Assembly (NCBI GenBank): GCA_020444245.1
Contig: JAHLLI010000002.1
Coordinates: 124,001 to 188,000 of the forward strand
Origin: Actinomycetales bacterium
GTDB taxonomy: Bacteria > Actinomycetota > Actinomycetes > Actinomycetales > Cellulomonadaceae
Reading direction: 5' to 3'
Length of the DNA stretch: 64,000 nucleotides
The translations under genes were made by a program, and so were the position numbers. Under the pieces are notes generated by a model. That model did no database searches. It worked only from the letters and a program-made list of their open reading frames with translations, and was not told the DNA's origin. Below, piece after piece: positions 7,541-16,978 of this stretch. Each line of letters opens with the position of its first letter. The first letter of the stretch is position 1.

Positions 7541-8476
7541 TCAGGTCGGGTCGTCGCAGGCGCGCTCGACCCCGCCCAGCGCCTCGGCGAGAACGAGCTG
7601 CTGGCCGTCGGCCGCGGCCTGGGAGGCGAGTGCCGCGCACACGTGCAGCGCGGTGACGCGGGCCCGCAGCCGTCGGTCGGCACCCGCGGGGCCGTAGGCC
7701 GACCAGAACACCTCGCGTTCGGCCGGGCCGAAGGCCGCCCAGGCAGCCATCAGGTCGACCGCCGGGTCGGCGATCGCCGTGTCGCCCCAGTCGATCACCC
7801 CGGACGGCCGCGCGCCGTCCACCAGGACGTGCCGGGCGTGCAGGTCGCCGTGCACGAGCACGCGTCCCTCACCGGGACCCAGCCGGGCCGCGGCCCGGCG
7901 CAGGGGACCGGACCGCGCGAGCAGCTCGGCCGCACGGTCGCGGACGCCGTCCGGCCCCTCCGCCGCCATCGTCGCCAGGCGCAGCTCGGCCCGGGTGGCC
8001 TGGCGCGCGGGGTCGCCCCGGCCGAGCGGGTCGACGGGAAGCTCACCGAGCCCGCCGAGCCGGGCAGGGTCGTGCAGCGCACGGAGGAACCCGCCCAGCT
8101 CCGCAGCGACGGTCCCGCGGTGCTCGACCGGCAGGCCGGACTCGGCGAGGCCGACGCCCGGCAGCAGCTCCGCCCCCCAGAAGGGCAACGGCACGTCGTG
8201 GGACGGTCGGCCGACGAACCTGGGTCGGGGCACCGGGAGCGGTAGCTCGCCCGCCGAGCCGAGCACCGCGAGCTCGCGACGCGAGCCGTCGACGGCGATC
8301 TCGCGGTGGACGAAGCGGAAGAGCCATCGGTCGCCCACGGCCAGCACCGCGTTGTCCCAGCCGGAGTCGAAAGGGCGGACCGGCAGGCCTGCGAGCTCGG
8401 GGAACTGGCGGGCGATCTCCGCCGACGCGAGCTCCGGGGTGATCCGGCGCTGTGGCGTCCACTCCGGGGTGCTCAC
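7541..8476 (-). CDS. Aminoglycoside phosphotransferase-family kinase
   Basis: A 311-residue protein-kinase-like fold enzyme. The catalytic loop is HGDLHARHVLVD (Brenner motif, Asp base) and the metal-binding segment is IDWGDTAIADPAVDL. The N-lobe contains FDSGWDNAVLAVGDRWLFRF. The family phosphorylates aminoglycosides or other small molecules such as homoserine, choline or macrolides. The sequence does not fix the substrate, and a resistance role should not be assumed. GTG start at 8476. It converges on the HesB-like gene. Confidence 0.85.
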   Translation of the reverse strand: MSTPEWTPQRRITPELASAEIARQFPELAGLPVRPFDSGWDNAVLAVGDRWLFRFVHREIAVDGSRRELAVLGSAGELPLPVPRPRFVGRPSHDVPLPFWGAELLPGVGLAESGLPVEHRGTVAAELGGFLRALHDPARLGGLGELPVDPLGRGDPARQATRAELRLATMAAEGPDGVRDRAAELLARSGPLRRAAARLGPGEGRVLVHGDLHARHVLVDGARPSGVIDWGDTAIADPAVDLMAAWAAFGPAEREVFWSAYGPAGADRRLRARVTALHVCAALASQAAADGQQLVLAEALGGVERACDDPT

Positions 8477-8573
8477 CCGAGGAGGCTACGGCAGCCGCCC
8501 GAGCTCGGGCGTGCTCCGCGGCCCGAGTCCAACGGTGGCTCGGCCCGAGTCCGATCGTGCCCGTCGACCCCGC

Positions 8574-9791
8574 TCAGCCCCGTCGGCCCGCGCGTCCGCC
8601 GCCGTCGCCACGCGCGATCGCCATCGAGATCTCGGGGACGGGGAGCGCCGAGGGCCGCCCGATGAGGAACCCCTGGGCTGCGTGGGCACCGAGCGAGGTC
8701 CAGATGGCGAGGTCCTCTGCGTCCTCGATGCCCTCGACCAGCAGCTGGGCGCCGGTCTGCTCCGCGAACTCGATCAACGAGCCGGCGAGGGCGCGGCGCA
8801 GGGGGCTGGTCGCGACGCCCTGGACCAGCGAGATGTCGAGCTTGATGATGTGCGGGGCGAGCTGGACGATGTGCTGGAGGCTCGCGACCCCCGCGCCGGC
8901 GTCGTCCACCGCGATCCGCGCGCCCATGCTGCGCAGCGCCTCGATCCGCCGGCCGAGCGCCTCGTAGTCCTCGATCCCGGTGTGCTCGGTGATCTCGACG
9001 ACGATCGGGCGTCCGGCCCGGGAGAGGATCTCGAGCAGCCGTGGGTCCGCCAGCGTCGCGGGGGAGGCGTTCACGGCGAGCTCGACACCGTAGGGGAGGA
9101 TGCTCGCGGTCTCGATGGCGGTGCGCACCGCGGCGATCTCCAGGTCGACGCCGCGTCCGATCTCGCGCGCAGCGGCGAACCACTGGTCCGGGGACCGGTA
9201 GGGCGCGACGTCCACCCGCGTCAGGGCCTCCACCCCGAGCAGCAGGCCGGTGCTGAGCGCGTAGATCGGCTGGAAGACCGTGTGGAACCGGCCGGTCTCG
9301 AGCACCGTCTCGACGTGCGGGACCAGCGCACTGTCCACCGGTCGGAGGTTCACCGCCCCGAGGGTCTCGCGCACGTCACGGGCGAGCTGGCGCTCGGCGG
9401 CGCGTTGGCGAGCCTCGAGGGTGAAGGTGACCAGGGTGCCGACCGCGAAGAACATCACCGCGCGGGTGAGCCAGCCGGCGGGGTCCTGGAGCTCACGGGA
9501 AGCGGTGTCGAGCGGCATGAGCGGTCCGGCAAGCGCCGCGGCGCTGAGGCTGGTCAGGAGCGTCCCGCGGAGCCCGAACCGCACGGCGGCGAACACGATC
9601 GGCACGTAGAACGTGTGGGTGAAGGCCCGCTGCGAACCGCCGGTGACCCAGACCAGCGCCCAGCACGCGGCCAGGCCCGCCGCGGTCGCCACCCCGGCGA
9701 GCCACGGATGCAGCGTGACCGTCCGAGCGAGCGCACGGTCGCGCAGGGTCTTGGGCGGCGTCGGAGACGTCAGCCAGCTGGTGCGTCGCAT
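8574..9791 (-). CDS. Membrane-anchored EAL-domain c-di-GMP phosphodiesterase
   Basis: A 405-residue protein. Three hydrophobic helices in the first ~130 residues include an FYVPIVFAAVRFG...GPLMPLD segment shared with the EAL gene at 11954. A C-terminal EAL domain follows. The expected catalytic residues are visible: E188-A-L190, N241, E266 (VEITE), D296-D297, K317, E353 and Q373. The loop usually read as DDFGTG is DDAGAG, a variant common in actinobacteria, so activity is likely but not certain. It should hydrolyse c-di-GMP to pGpG at the membrane. The start was chosen by alignment with the paralogue; longer GTG starts are possible. Confidence 0.85.
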   Translation of the reverse strand: MRRTSWLTSPTPPKTLRDRALARTVTLHPWLAGVATAAGLAACWALVWVTGGSQRAFTHTFYVPIVFAAVRFGLRGTLLTSLSAAALAGPLMPLDTASRELQDPAGWLTRAVMFFAVGTLVTFTLEARQRAAERQLARDVRETLGAVNLRPVDSALVPHVETVLETGRFHTVFQPIYALSTGLLLGVEALTRVDVAPYRSPDQWFAAAREIGRGVDLEIAAVRTAIETASILPYGVELAVNASPATLADPRLLEILSRAGRPIVVEITEHTGIEDYEALGRRIEALRSMGARIAVDDAGAGVASLQHIVQLAPHIIKLDISLVQGVATSPLRRALAGSLIEFAEQTGAQLLVEGIEDAEDLAIWTSLGAHAAQGFLIGRPSALPVPEISMAIARGDGGGRAGRRG

Positions 9792-10037
9792 CGCCCCTCG
9801 GTGGGTCGTGGTCCGCCGAGCGCACGGGCTCCGGGTGCGGTGCCCGCGACTCTCCCCTTCCGGCGGCCGGGTGTCCGGTCGTCGCCAACTATGGCCCTCG
9901 ACGCGGCCGACGACCAGGAACAACGCGCGGGTGGCAACGCTGTTCACACGGACGTGGTCGGGGCGCGAAGGTCCTGCGGGGTATCGGTCGACGACGTACG
10001 GTCGTAGGTGATCAGTCACCTGTTCGAGGAGGACGAC

Positions 10038-10505
10038 GTGGAGATCACAGGAACCCTGGGCGAGGGCGAGCAGCGGATCACGGGAGCGGCGCTCCAGGCG
10101 GTGCTGACCGACCTGGTCGACCTGTCCCTGGTGGCCAAGCAGGCGCACTGGAACGTGACCGGCCCGCGCTTCCGCAGCGTGCACCTCCAGCTCGACGAGG
10201 TGGTGACGGCGGCCCGCGACTTCTCGGACACCGTTGCCGAGCGGGCAGCGGCGATCGGGGTCCCCCCGGACGGCAGGGCCGTGACGGTCGCCGAGGAGTC
10301 GGTGATCGCCGAGCACCCGGTGGGCTGGGTGTCCGACGACGACGTGATCTCGTGGTTCGTCGCGCAGCTCAGCGCCGTCATCGCCCGGTTGCGCCAGCAG
10401 ATCGACGAGACCGAGAAGGCCGACCCGGTCACGCAGGACCTGCTCATCGGGATCGTCGCGGAGCTCGAGAAGCAGCGCTGGATGTTCCAGGCCGAGAACG
10501 GCTGA
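10038..10505 (+). CDS. dps: Dps-family ferritin-like DNA-protection protein
   Basis: A 155-residue four-helix protein. The ferroxidase-site signature [20 protein letters not shown] with DE immediately following holds the His, His, Asp and Glu ligands of Dps. Dps oxidises Fe(II) with hydrogen peroxide, stores iron in a dodecamer and can coat DNA. GTG 10038 was chosen because GAGGAGGACGAC lies ideally upstream; a GTG at 10008 would add ten residues. It is divergent from the EAL gene across a 246-base gap. Stress-induced expression is typical of the family, but no operator is evident. Confidence 0.9.
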   Translation: MEITGTLGEGEQRITGAALQAVLTDLVDLSLVAKQAHWNVTGPRFRSVHLQLDEVVTAARDFSDTVAERAAAIGVPPDGRAVTVAEESVIAEHPVGWVSDDDVISWFVAQLSAVIARLRQQIDETEKADPVTQDLLIGIVAELEKQRWMFQAENG

Positions 10506-10578
10506 GCGGCCAGGGCGCCGCCGACCCCCACCCGCTACAGTCGATGGGCCAGGTCCGGTCGAGACCCGAGGACGTGCG

Positions 10579-11817
10579 ATGGGCGAGCTGCCCGGTGTCC
10601 ACTCCGAGGTCGGGCAGCTGCGCACCGTGCTGGTCTGCGCGCCCGGCCGGTCGCACGAGCGCTTGACGCCCACCAACTGCAACGACCTGCTCTTCGACGA
10701 CGTCATGTGGGTGGAGAACGCCAAGCGGGACCACGCCGACTTCGTGGCCACGATGCGCGACCGCGGCGTCGAGGTGCTCGAGATGCACGACCTGCTCACC
10801 GAGACGGTCGCGGTGCCAGAGGCGAAGGCGTGGATCCTGGACCACCAGGTGGTGCCGAACCGCGTCGGCGTGGGACTGGTGGACGAGGTCCGTGGCTACC
10901 TCGACGACCTGCCGGACCGGGAGCTCGCCGAGACCCTGATCGGGGGCCTGTCCACCGACGAGTTCCCCGAGCAGCTGGGCGGCGACATGCTCCGCCTGGT
11001 CACCGACGCCACCGGGACCAACGAGTACCTGCTCCCTCCGCTGCCCAACACGCTCTACACCCGCGACACCACCTGCTGGATCCACGACGGCGTCAGCCTG
11101 AACCCGCTGTACTGGCCGGCGCGACGCGAGGAGACGATCCTCACGACGTCGATCTACCGGTACCACCCCCGGTTCGCCGGGAAGGTCACCGAGTGGTGGG
11201 GTGACCCGACCCACGACTGGGGTCTGGCCACCCTCGAGGGCGGCGACGTGATGCCGATCGGCCACCGGACGCTGCTGGTGGGGATGGGCGAGCGGACCTC
11301 GCGCCAGGGCATCGGGCAGCTCGCCAAGGCGCTGTTCGACAACGACGTCGTGGATCGGGTGATCGTCGCGGCGCTGCCCAAGATGCGCGCCACCATGCAC
11401 CTGGACACCGTGCTCACGTTCGCCGACCGGGACCTCGTGCTGCTGTACCCCGACATCGTGCACGGCATCGAGGCGTTCTCGTACTACCCCTCGGACCGGC
11501 CCGGCGGCGTGGAGCTGCGCAAGGACTCCGGGACGTTCCTCGACACGGTGGCCGGGGCGTTGGGACTCGACCGGCTCCGGGTGGTCGAGACCGGCGGCAA
11601 CGTCTACGTGCGCGAGCGCACCCAGTGGGACTCGGGAGCCAACCTCCTGGCCCTGTCGCCCGGCGTGGTGATGGCCTACGACCGCAACGTGCACACCAAC
11701 ACCCTGCTGCGGCAGGCGGGTGTCGAGGTGCTGCCCATCGTGGGAGCCGAGCTCGGCCGCGGCCGCGGCGGCGGGCACTGCATGACCTGCCCGATCGTCC
11801 GCGACCCCGTGGACTGA
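10579..11817 (+). CDS. arcA: Arginine deiminase
   Basis: A 412-residue guanidino-modifying enzyme converting arginine to citrulline and ammonia. Conserved segments are [22 protein letters not shown] at the N-terminus (read as two adjoining motifs), FTRDT-like [27 protein letters not shown] and the nucleophile C401 in [10 protein letters not shown]. No ornithine carbamoyltransferase, carbamate kinase or arginine/ornithine antiporter is nearby, so the deiminase is not part of a complete arc operon here. ATG 10579 follows GAGGAC. It may serve acid or stress adaptation next to dps, but this is inference. Confidence 0.93.
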   Translation: MGELPGVHSEVGQLRTVLVCAPGRSHERLTPTNCNDLLFDDVMWVENAKRDHADFVATMRDRGVEVLEMHDLLTETVAVPEAKAWILDHQVVPNRVGVGLVDEVRGYLDDLPDRELAETLIGGLSTDEFPEQLGGDMLRLVTDATGTNEYLLPPLPNTLYTRDTTCWIHDGVSLNPLYWPARREETILTTSIYRYHPRFAGKVTEWWGDPTHDWGLATLEGGDVMPIGHRTLLVGMGERTSRQGIGQLAKALFDNDVVDRVIVAALPKMRATMHLDTVLTFADRDLVLLYPDIVHGIEAFSYYPSDRPGGVELRKDSGTFLDTVAGALGLDRLRVVETGGNVYVRERTQWDSGANLLALSPGVVMAYDRNVHTNTLLRQAGVEVLPIVGAELGRGRGGGHCMTCPIVRDPVD

Positions 11818-11953
11818 GGCCTGGATCCGCGGTGTGCGACCCGCGCGCGGCGTCCGGCTCGCGCGGCCCGTGCCCGCGGACGCCTTCGAGACCACCGCGC
11901 CCTGCCGATGAGGACGATGCCCACGAGGCACGACCGACCACGGGAGCCGCACC

Positions 11954-13183
11954 ATGCCACCGACCATCGCGCCGCCGGTCGCGCGATCGCGGCCGACCGC
12001 CGGCGGGTTCGCGACCGGCGCGTGGCCGACGGTGCTCGGCGTCGCCCTGATCGCGCTGCTCATCACCGCCCTGGTCTGGCGGACGGGGACCGACGGGTCA
12101 CCCACCGGGCTGGTGCACCTGTACTACCTGCCGATCGTCTACCTGGCCGCGTTCGTGGGTCGGGGTGCGGCGGCGACGCTGGCCGTGCTGGCAGGGCTCG
12201 CGGCGGGGCCGCTGATGCCGGTGGCGGGGGTGATCGACCTCGCGCGCCTCGGCGGCCAGCCGGTGGGCGAGTGGGCGGTCCGGATGACGCTGCTCGTCGT
12301 CGTCGGGGTGGTCGTGGCGTGGTTCGCCCGCCAGCAGCCGCGATCGCCGGAGCTGGTCCTGCGTGACCGAAGGTTCGCCCGGGCCCTGCGCGGTGCCGTG
12401 GCGTCCGGGCGTGTGACCGCGCACTTCCAGCCGGTCATCGACCTCGCGGACGGGCGCGTGGTGGGCGTGGAGGCGCTGTGCCGGTGGACCGACGCCGCCG
12501 GCCGCTCGATCCCGCCGAGCGAGTTCATCCCCCTCGCGGAGCGCACGGGCGTCATCGGCGTGGTGGGCGCCCGTGTGCTGGACCTCGCGGTCCGGGAGGC
12601 GGAGCGGTGGGCGACCGGACGTGACGCCGCGCCCAGCGTGGCCATCAACGTGTCCGCCGCCCAGCTGAGCGACCCGGGCTTCCCGGCCGAGCTCGCCGCG
12701 GTGGTGGCGGCCTCGTCCCTGGACCCGCGCAGCCTCTGCCTCGAGATCACCGAGACCGCGATCATCGCGGACCCGCAGGCCGCGCTCGCGACGGTCGAGG
12801 CCGCCCGCGGGATGGGTCTGAGCATCGCCCTGGACGACTTCGGCACCGGGCAGTCCTCGCTGGCGTACCTCGCTGAGTTCCCGATCGACATCGTCAAGAT
12901 CGACAAGTCGTTCGTCGACGAGGTCGACCGGGACGAGCGGACCCGGGGCCTCGTCCGGGCGATCGTGGACATGGCCGAGGCGATCGGCGCGACGACGATC
13001 GCCGAGGGGATCGAGCGGCCCGCGCAGCTCGCCGCGCTGCGCGCGTTGAGCTGCCGGTTCGGCCAGGGCTACCTCCTCGGACGGCCCTGCGTGGCGGACG
13101 AGGTCGACCTGTCGCCCCGGCGCTTCGCCCAGCAGGTCCCCGCACAGCGTGGCGCCGCGGCGCGGGCGCTCGACCCGCGCTAG
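11954..13183 (+). CDS. Membrane-anchored EAL-domain c-di-GMP phosphodiesterase
   Basis: A 409-residue paralogue of the gene at 8574. Membrane helices occupy ~25-45, ~55-90 and ~108-125, including HLYYLPIVYLAAFVG and GPLMPV. The EAL domain has a full set of canonical motifs: E173-A-L175, N232, E264, D294-D295 in DDFGTG, K315, E351 and Q371. It should hydrolyse c-di-GMP to pGpG. The shared N-terminal membrane module suggests the two EAL proteins sense related membrane or small-molecule cues. It converges on the diguanylate cyclase gene, with which it shares a terminator hairpin. Confidence 0.9.
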   Translation: MPPTIAPPVARSRPTAGGFATGAWPTVLGVALIALLITALVWRTGTDGSPTGLVHLYYLPIVYLAAFVGRGAAATLAVLAGLAAGPLMPVAGVIDLARLGGQPVGEWAVRMTLLVVVGVVVAWFARQQPRSPELVLRDRRFARALRGAVASGRVTAHFQPVIDLADGRVVGVEALCRWTDAAGRSIPPSEFIPLAERTGVIGVVGARVLDLAVREAERWATGRDAAPSVAINVSAAQLSDPGFPAELAAVVAASSLDPRSLCLEITETAIIADPQAALATVEAARGMGLSIALDDFGTGQSSLAYLAEFPIDIVKIDKSFVDEVDRDERTRGLVRAIVDMAEAIGATTIAEGIERPAQLAALRALSCRFGQGYLLGRPCVADEVDLSPRRFAQQVPAQRGAAARALDPR

Positions 13184-13221
13184 CCGCCCGCCGAACCCGG
13201 CGCGAGCCGTTCGGCTAGCGC
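13177..13221. terminator. Bidirectional hairpin overlapping both stop codons
   Basis: GCGCTAGCCG (13177-13186) and CGGCTAGCGC (13212-13221) form a 10-bp stem with a 25-base loop. The TAG stop of the EAL gene (13181-13183) and the stop of the convergent GGDEF gene (13215-13217) both lie inside the arms. The symmetrical position suggests one hairpin ending transcription from both sides. Confidence 0.5.
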
Positions 13222-14342
13222 CCCGACCTCGTCCCCGCCGGCTGGTCGACGCAGACGCGGTCCCGGCCGTCGGCCTTGGCCCGGTACATGAGCGTGTCGA
13301 CCCGGCGCAGGACGGCAGCGGGGTCCTCGCCCGCCCGAAGCTCGGTCACGCCGAAGCTTGCGGTGACCGAGGCTCCCACCGTCACGGAGAGCTCGACCGG
13401 CAGGGCCTCGCGCAGCCGCTCGGCGAGCTGGACCGCGCGCCTGCGATCGGTGTCCGGCGTGACCACCACGAACTCCTCACCGCCCAGCCGGGCCAGCAGG
13501 TCGCCGTCGCGGACCAGTCGATCGGCGACCTCGGCGACCTGCCGCAGCACCTGGTCGCCGAGCTCGTGCCCGCGGGTGTCGTTGAGCTGCTTGAAGCGGT
13601 CGAGGTCGAAGTAGACGACCGAGACCGGGCGTTCAGCGGTCACGAGGCCCGACTGGTGGCCCAGCTCCTCCATCAGCCGGCGCCGGTTGGCGATCCCGGT
13701 GAGCTCGTCCAGGTAGGCCATGTCGCGCATCCGCGAGGCGGTCGCGTCGGCCCTGGCGGCGTCGGCCAGCGCTGCGGCGACCCGCTCCTTGGCGAGCGAG
13801 AGCACCAGGAGCAGCATGAGGACCACGGCGAGGTAGACGCTGTACCGCAGCACCGTACCGATGTAGGCCTCTCCACCCGGGACCCGCGCCAGCGCCGAGA
13901 CGAGCGTCACGGTCACCGCCACCGCGTAGGCGCCGCCGTGGGCCAGTGCGGTGCGGGTGCGCTGGAACAGGAAGCCGACGACCAGGCACACCACCACGTC
14001 CAGGAGCGGTGTCGGGGCCAGCGAGCTCCAGGCGCTCACGGCATCGGGCGCCGCCGCCGTCCGGCCGACGATCAGTGCGAGCCACCACACCTCGAGCGCC
14101 ACGAGCGTGACGATCGCGGCGCGACCCGCCCACCGCGGCCGCCGCAGCAGCACCCACGCGAAGACGACGAGCGCGACGCTCAGGGGCGGGTATCCCCACC
14201 GGATCCAGGGGTCCTGGCCTCGACCGGCCAGCCAGATCACCAGGAGCACCGGGGCGCAGAAGGCGATTCCGACGGCCACGGCCTTGCGGGCGAGGACGGC
14301 AAGGTCGTCCCGGTGTCTGCCGGGGCCGGTGAGTCGGTCCAC
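13215..14342 (-). CDS. Membrane diguanylate cyclase (GGDEF)
   Basis: A 375-residue protein. Six or so hydrophobic helices span residues ~20-185, followed by a short coiled linker and a GGDEF domain (~205-370). The active-site motif is intact, GGEEF at 287-291. An allosteric I-site RxxD (R278-D281) lies five residues before it, so product inhibition by c-di-GMP is expected. It makes c-di-GMP from two GTP. The GTG start at 14342 is preceded by GAGGTGAC. The convergent EAL phosphodiesterase next door gives an opposing enzyme pair. Confidence 0.92.
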   Translation of the reverse strand: MDRLTGPGRHRDDLAVLARKAVAVGIAFCAPVLLVIWLAGRGQDPWIRWGYPPLSVALVVFAWVLLRRPRWAGRAAIVTLVALEVWWLALIVGRTAAAPDAVSAWSSLAPTPLLDVVVCLVVGFLFQRTRTALAHGGAYAVAVTVTLVSALARVPGGEAYIGTVLRYSVYLAVVLMLLLVLSLAKERVAAALADAARADATASRMRDMAYLDELTGIANRRRLMEELGHQSGLVTAERPVSVVYFDLDRFKQLNDTRGHELGDQVLRQVAEVADRLVRDGDLLARLGGEEFVVVTPDTDRRRAVQLAERLREALPVELSVTVGASVTASFGVTELRAGEDPAAVLRRVDTLMYRAKADGRDRVCVDQPAGTRSGR

Positions 14343-14616
14343 GTCACCTCGTTCCGTTGGGCAGGCTCGCCGCAGCGCCCGCGTCGCCCGCGTCGTGGGG
14401 GGGTGGGGGCGACCTGGACAGTCTGGCCGGGCCTGCGGCCGGGATGCCAGACGGGTGCGCGGATTTCACCCGGCCCGGGCGGGCGCCGCAGGGCCCGTGG
14501 TGTGGGCCGGACGTGTGGTCCGAGCCGGCCACCGCGTGTCGTGACCGGCGGACCCCTCAAGCACGGGTGTAGCGCGGTCGATCTCATGGGTAGCAGCCGA
14601 GGAGAGAGGGGGGATC

Positions 14617-15099
14617 GTGGCCCAGACCGCCCACCCCACCGTCGCCCTCGGCGCGCCCGTCGCGGGCGTCCCTTCGCCGCGCGCCCCGGAGCGCCGCCCG
14701 CCGACGAGCTCCGGCGAGGTCCGCGTGCATCGCGTGCACCGCGCCCGGCGCCACCTGGTGGCCACGACGGCGCTGACCGGTGTCCTGGCGGCCGGCGTGG
14801 TCGGTGTCGACCTGTGGCAGTCGGGCCTCTCCCCGGCGCCTTCGACGTCCGCGCAGGAGATCAGCGAGGCGCTCGGGGCCGCGGGCGCCGCCCAGGAGGC
14901 CTTCCACGACCTGCACGGCGGGTTCACGGTCGACCCCGGGGCCCTGGTGCGGTCCGGCTGGCAGCCCGATGCCGGCGTGGACGTGACCCTCGTCTCGGCC
15001 AGCACGGAGACCTTCTGCCTCGCGGCAGGTCGCTCGGGCGAGCCGCCCTCGGTGTGGCTCGACCAGAGCTGGCAGCCGCTGGACCGGGCCTGCGAGTAG
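14617..15099 (+). CDS. Hypothetical single-pass membrane or secreted protein
   Basis: A 160-residue protein of unrecognised family. It has a basic, Pro/Arg-rich N-terminus (~50 residues), one transmembrane helix (~50-68, HLVATTALTGVLAAGVVGVD) and a small extracytoplasmic domain. The latter contains FHDLHGGFTVDPGALVRSGW and a Cys pair (FCLAAG...RACE) that could form a disulfide. The domain recalls the globular part of minor pilin-like proteins, but there is no prepilin peptidase site or pilus gene nearby, so that is only a hint. GTG 14617 has a GGAGAGAGGGG ribosome-binding site. Confidence 0.6.
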   Translation: MAQTAHPTVALGAPVAGVPSPRAPERRPPTSSGEVRVHRVHRARRHLVATTALTGVLAAGVVGVDLWQSGLSPAPSTSAQEISEALGAAGAAQEAFHDLHGGFTVDPGALVRSGWQPDAGVDVTLVSASTETFCLAAGRSGEPPSVWLDQSWQPLDRACE

Positions 15100-15219
15100 C
15101 GTCCGGCGGAACGTCCGCGTGCGGCCCGTCGTCGGGCCACTTCGCCGCAGGCGGCCTAGCGGCGCGCCTCGCCGTGTCGCAGCCTGGTCGGGTTGGCACC
15201 TGGCCCGAGGAGGCTCGAC

Positions 15220-15654
15220 ATGACCACGCTCCCGATCGCTCGCCGGCCCGAGGAGGTCGCGACCCGCACGTTCGACTGGGGCACCATCAAGTGGCTCGTG
15301 ACCCCGCACCTCGACGCGGGTGCCGACCTGACCACCGGTGAGGTGATCGTCTACCCGGGCAAGGGGCACGCCCCCCACGTGCACCCCCACGAGCAGGAGG
15401 TCATCTACGTGATCTCCGGCGAGGGCGTGCAGACCGTCGGCGAGGACGGCGAGCCGTTCCCGATCGTCGAGGGCGACGCCGTCTACATCCCGGCGAACAC
15501 CTTGCACTCGACGTACAACACGATCTGGCGGCCGCTGCGGCTGGTGGTCGTGTACACGCCGGGCGGCGCCGAGACCGGGCTCGACGAGCTGCCGGACGCG
15601 CGCATCCTGGAGCCCGGCGTCGCGCCGCTGTGGGCGCAGGCGAACGAGGGGTAG
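15220..15654 (+). CDS. Cupin-domain protein
   Basis: A 144-residue single-cupin protein. The first cupin motif is HVHPHEQEVIYVISGEG, giving two His and a Glu as metal ligands, and the second is GDAVYIPANTLHSTYN, giving the third His. The metal and substrate are not determined; small cupins of this type are often sugar isomerases, dioxygenases or regulators. ATG 15220 is preceded by GAGGAGG. A strong terminator follows 17 bases after the stop, so it is a single-gene unit. Confidence 0.8.
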   Translation: MTTLPIARRPEEVATRTFDWGTIKWLVTPHLDAGADLTTGEVIVYPGKGHAPHVHPHEQEVIYVISGEGVQTVGEDGEPFPIVEGDAVYIPANTLHSTYNTIWRPLRLVVVYTPGGAETGLDELPDARILEPGVAPLWAQANEG

Positions 15655-15670
15655 GCCAGGCGGATCGAGC

Positions 15671-15703
15671 GATGCCGGGGCCGGGGTCGCCGGCCCCGGC
15701 ATC
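15671..15703 (+). terminator. Factor-independent-type hairpin after the cupin gene
   Basis: GATGCCGGGGCC (15671-15682) pairs perfectly with GGCCCCGGCATC (15692-15703) across a 9-base loop. The 12-bp perfect stem lies directly downstream of the cupin stop. No U-tract follows. Confidence 0.65.
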
Positions 15704-15822
15704 GCGGCATGCCCGCGACCTCCCGTCGGCTATTTCCCACGGTAGAGGCCGGTGATAACTTCAGCGGCACAGGGGGCAAGGCCCACACCCCGGGCCGCGG
15801 CTCTCCTCACCTGGAGCGATCA

Positions 15823-16902
15823 ATGAAGATCTCCGCCTTCGCCGCTGCTACTGCTCTCCTGGTCCTGGCCCCCGTCGGGGCCGCCGTCGCTGCCCCGCCG
15901 CCCGCCGAACCCACCGTCCTGGCGAGCGGGCTCGTCGGCCCGCTCCACCTCTCGGTCGGTCCGGGCAAGGCGGTGACCGTGTCCGAGGAGTTCGCCGGCG
16001 TGCTGTCCGTGGTCGGGCGCGACACCACCCAGCTCTACGCCAACCCCGGCTGGGACGTCGCCGGCACCGACCACCAGGGCTCGACCACCTACCTGCTCGA
16101 GAGCCAGGGCGCCGGCCCCGAGGACCCCCGCCCGCTCGCCGGGTCGCTCAAGGCGATCGACAGCCGCGGGCGCGTGACCACCATCACCGACCAGCTCGGT
16201 GCGTACGAGACGACCATGAACCCCGACGGCGGGTCGCACTACGGGCTCTCGGCTGCCGACGCCGCGGCGAACCCGGCCTGCGTCGCCGAGCTCGGCGCGC
16301 TCGGCGCGCCGGCGTCCTACACCGGCGAGCTGGACTCCCACCCGTACGCGGTCGCAGTGCGCGGGACCACGGCGTACGTCGCCGACGCCGGCGCGAACGC
16401 GGTGCTGACCGTGGACCTGAAGACGGGGCACATCGCCACCCTCGCGGTGCTCCCGCCGCGTCCGCTCCAGCTGTCCGCCGAGCAGGCGGGCGCGATCGGC
16501 GTGCCGTCCTGCGCCGGGCTGACCTACGCGTTCGAGCCGGTGCCGACGGACGTGGCGATCGGTCCGGACGGCGCCGTGTACGTCTCCTCGCTGCCGGGCG
16601 GGCCGGAGAGCCCGGTGCTCGGCGCGCGGGGCGCGGTCTTCCGGGTCGACCCCGCGAGCGGCGCCGCCGCGCCGTGGGTCGAGGGGCTGCTGACGCCCAC
16701 CGGGATCGCCTTCGACGGCTCGGGCAACCTGTACGTCGCGTCGCTCTTCGGCGACGGGGTGCTCGAGGTCCCGGCCGGGTCCCACACCGCGACCCTGTTC
16801 ATGCCGGCCGCGGCCGCGGCCGACGTCGACGTGAGCGGATCGACGCTCTACGCCACCACGGACGTGTTCGGCAACGGCACCCTCGTGGCGGTCGGGCTGT
16901 AG
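15823..16902 (+). CDS. Secreted ScyD/ScyE-family beta-propeller-like protein
   Basis: A 359-residue exported protein. The signal peptide is MKISAFAAATALLVLAPVGA followed by AVAAPPP, cleaved near residue 24-26. The rest shows repeated propeller-like blades (VLASGLVGPLHLSVGPGK, DVAIGPDGAVYVSSLPGG, TGIAFDGSGNLYVASLFGDG). This matches the ScyD/ScyE family, named after cyanobacterial scytonemin genes but common and uncharacterised in actinobacteria. There are no other scytonemin genes here, so no pigment role is implied. ATG 15823 has a CTGGAG ribosome-binding site. Confidence 0.75.
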   Translation: MKISAFAAATALLVLAPVGAAVAAPPPAEPTVLASGLVGPLHLSVGPGKAVTVSEEFAGVLSVVGRDTTQLYANPGWDVAGTDHQGSTTYLLESQGAGPEDPRPLAGSLKAIDSRGRVTTITDQLGAYETTMNPDGGSHYGLSAADAAANPACVAELGALGAPASYTGELDSHPYAVAVRGTTAYVADAGANAVLTVDLKTGHIATLAVLPPRPLQLSAEQAGAIGVPSCAGLTYAFEPVPTDVAIGPDGAVYVSSLPGGPESPVLGARGAVFRVDPASGAAAPWVEGLLTPTGIAFDGSGNLYVASLFGDGVLEVPAGSHTATLFMPAAAAADVDVSGSTLYATTDVFGNGTLVAVGL

Positions 16903-16932
16903 CCGACCGCGCAGGCTGCATCCAGACGGCGC

Positions 16933-16967
16933 GGGCGCCTGGACCCACCCCTGGGGTCCGGGCGCCC
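16933..16967. terminator. Hairpin between convergent ScyD-like and amidohydrolase genes
   Basis: GGGCGCC and GGACCC (16933-16946) pair with GGGTCC and GGCGCCC (16954-16967) with one internal mismatch and a 7-base loop. It lies between two convergent stop codons and can serve both strands. Confidence 0.6.
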
Positions 16968-16978
16968 GTCGCCCTCTC

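Noticed and set aside
7541-8476. Aminoglycoside resistance gene
   Set aside because: The kinase fold is clear but the family is broad. No resistance context or mobile element is present, so the specific function is not supported.
15823-16902. Scytonemin-type pigment cluster suggested by the ScyD-like gene
   Set aside because: No ScyA, ScyB or ScyC homologue is nearby, and ScyD-like propeller proteins are common in actinobacteria without the pigment.
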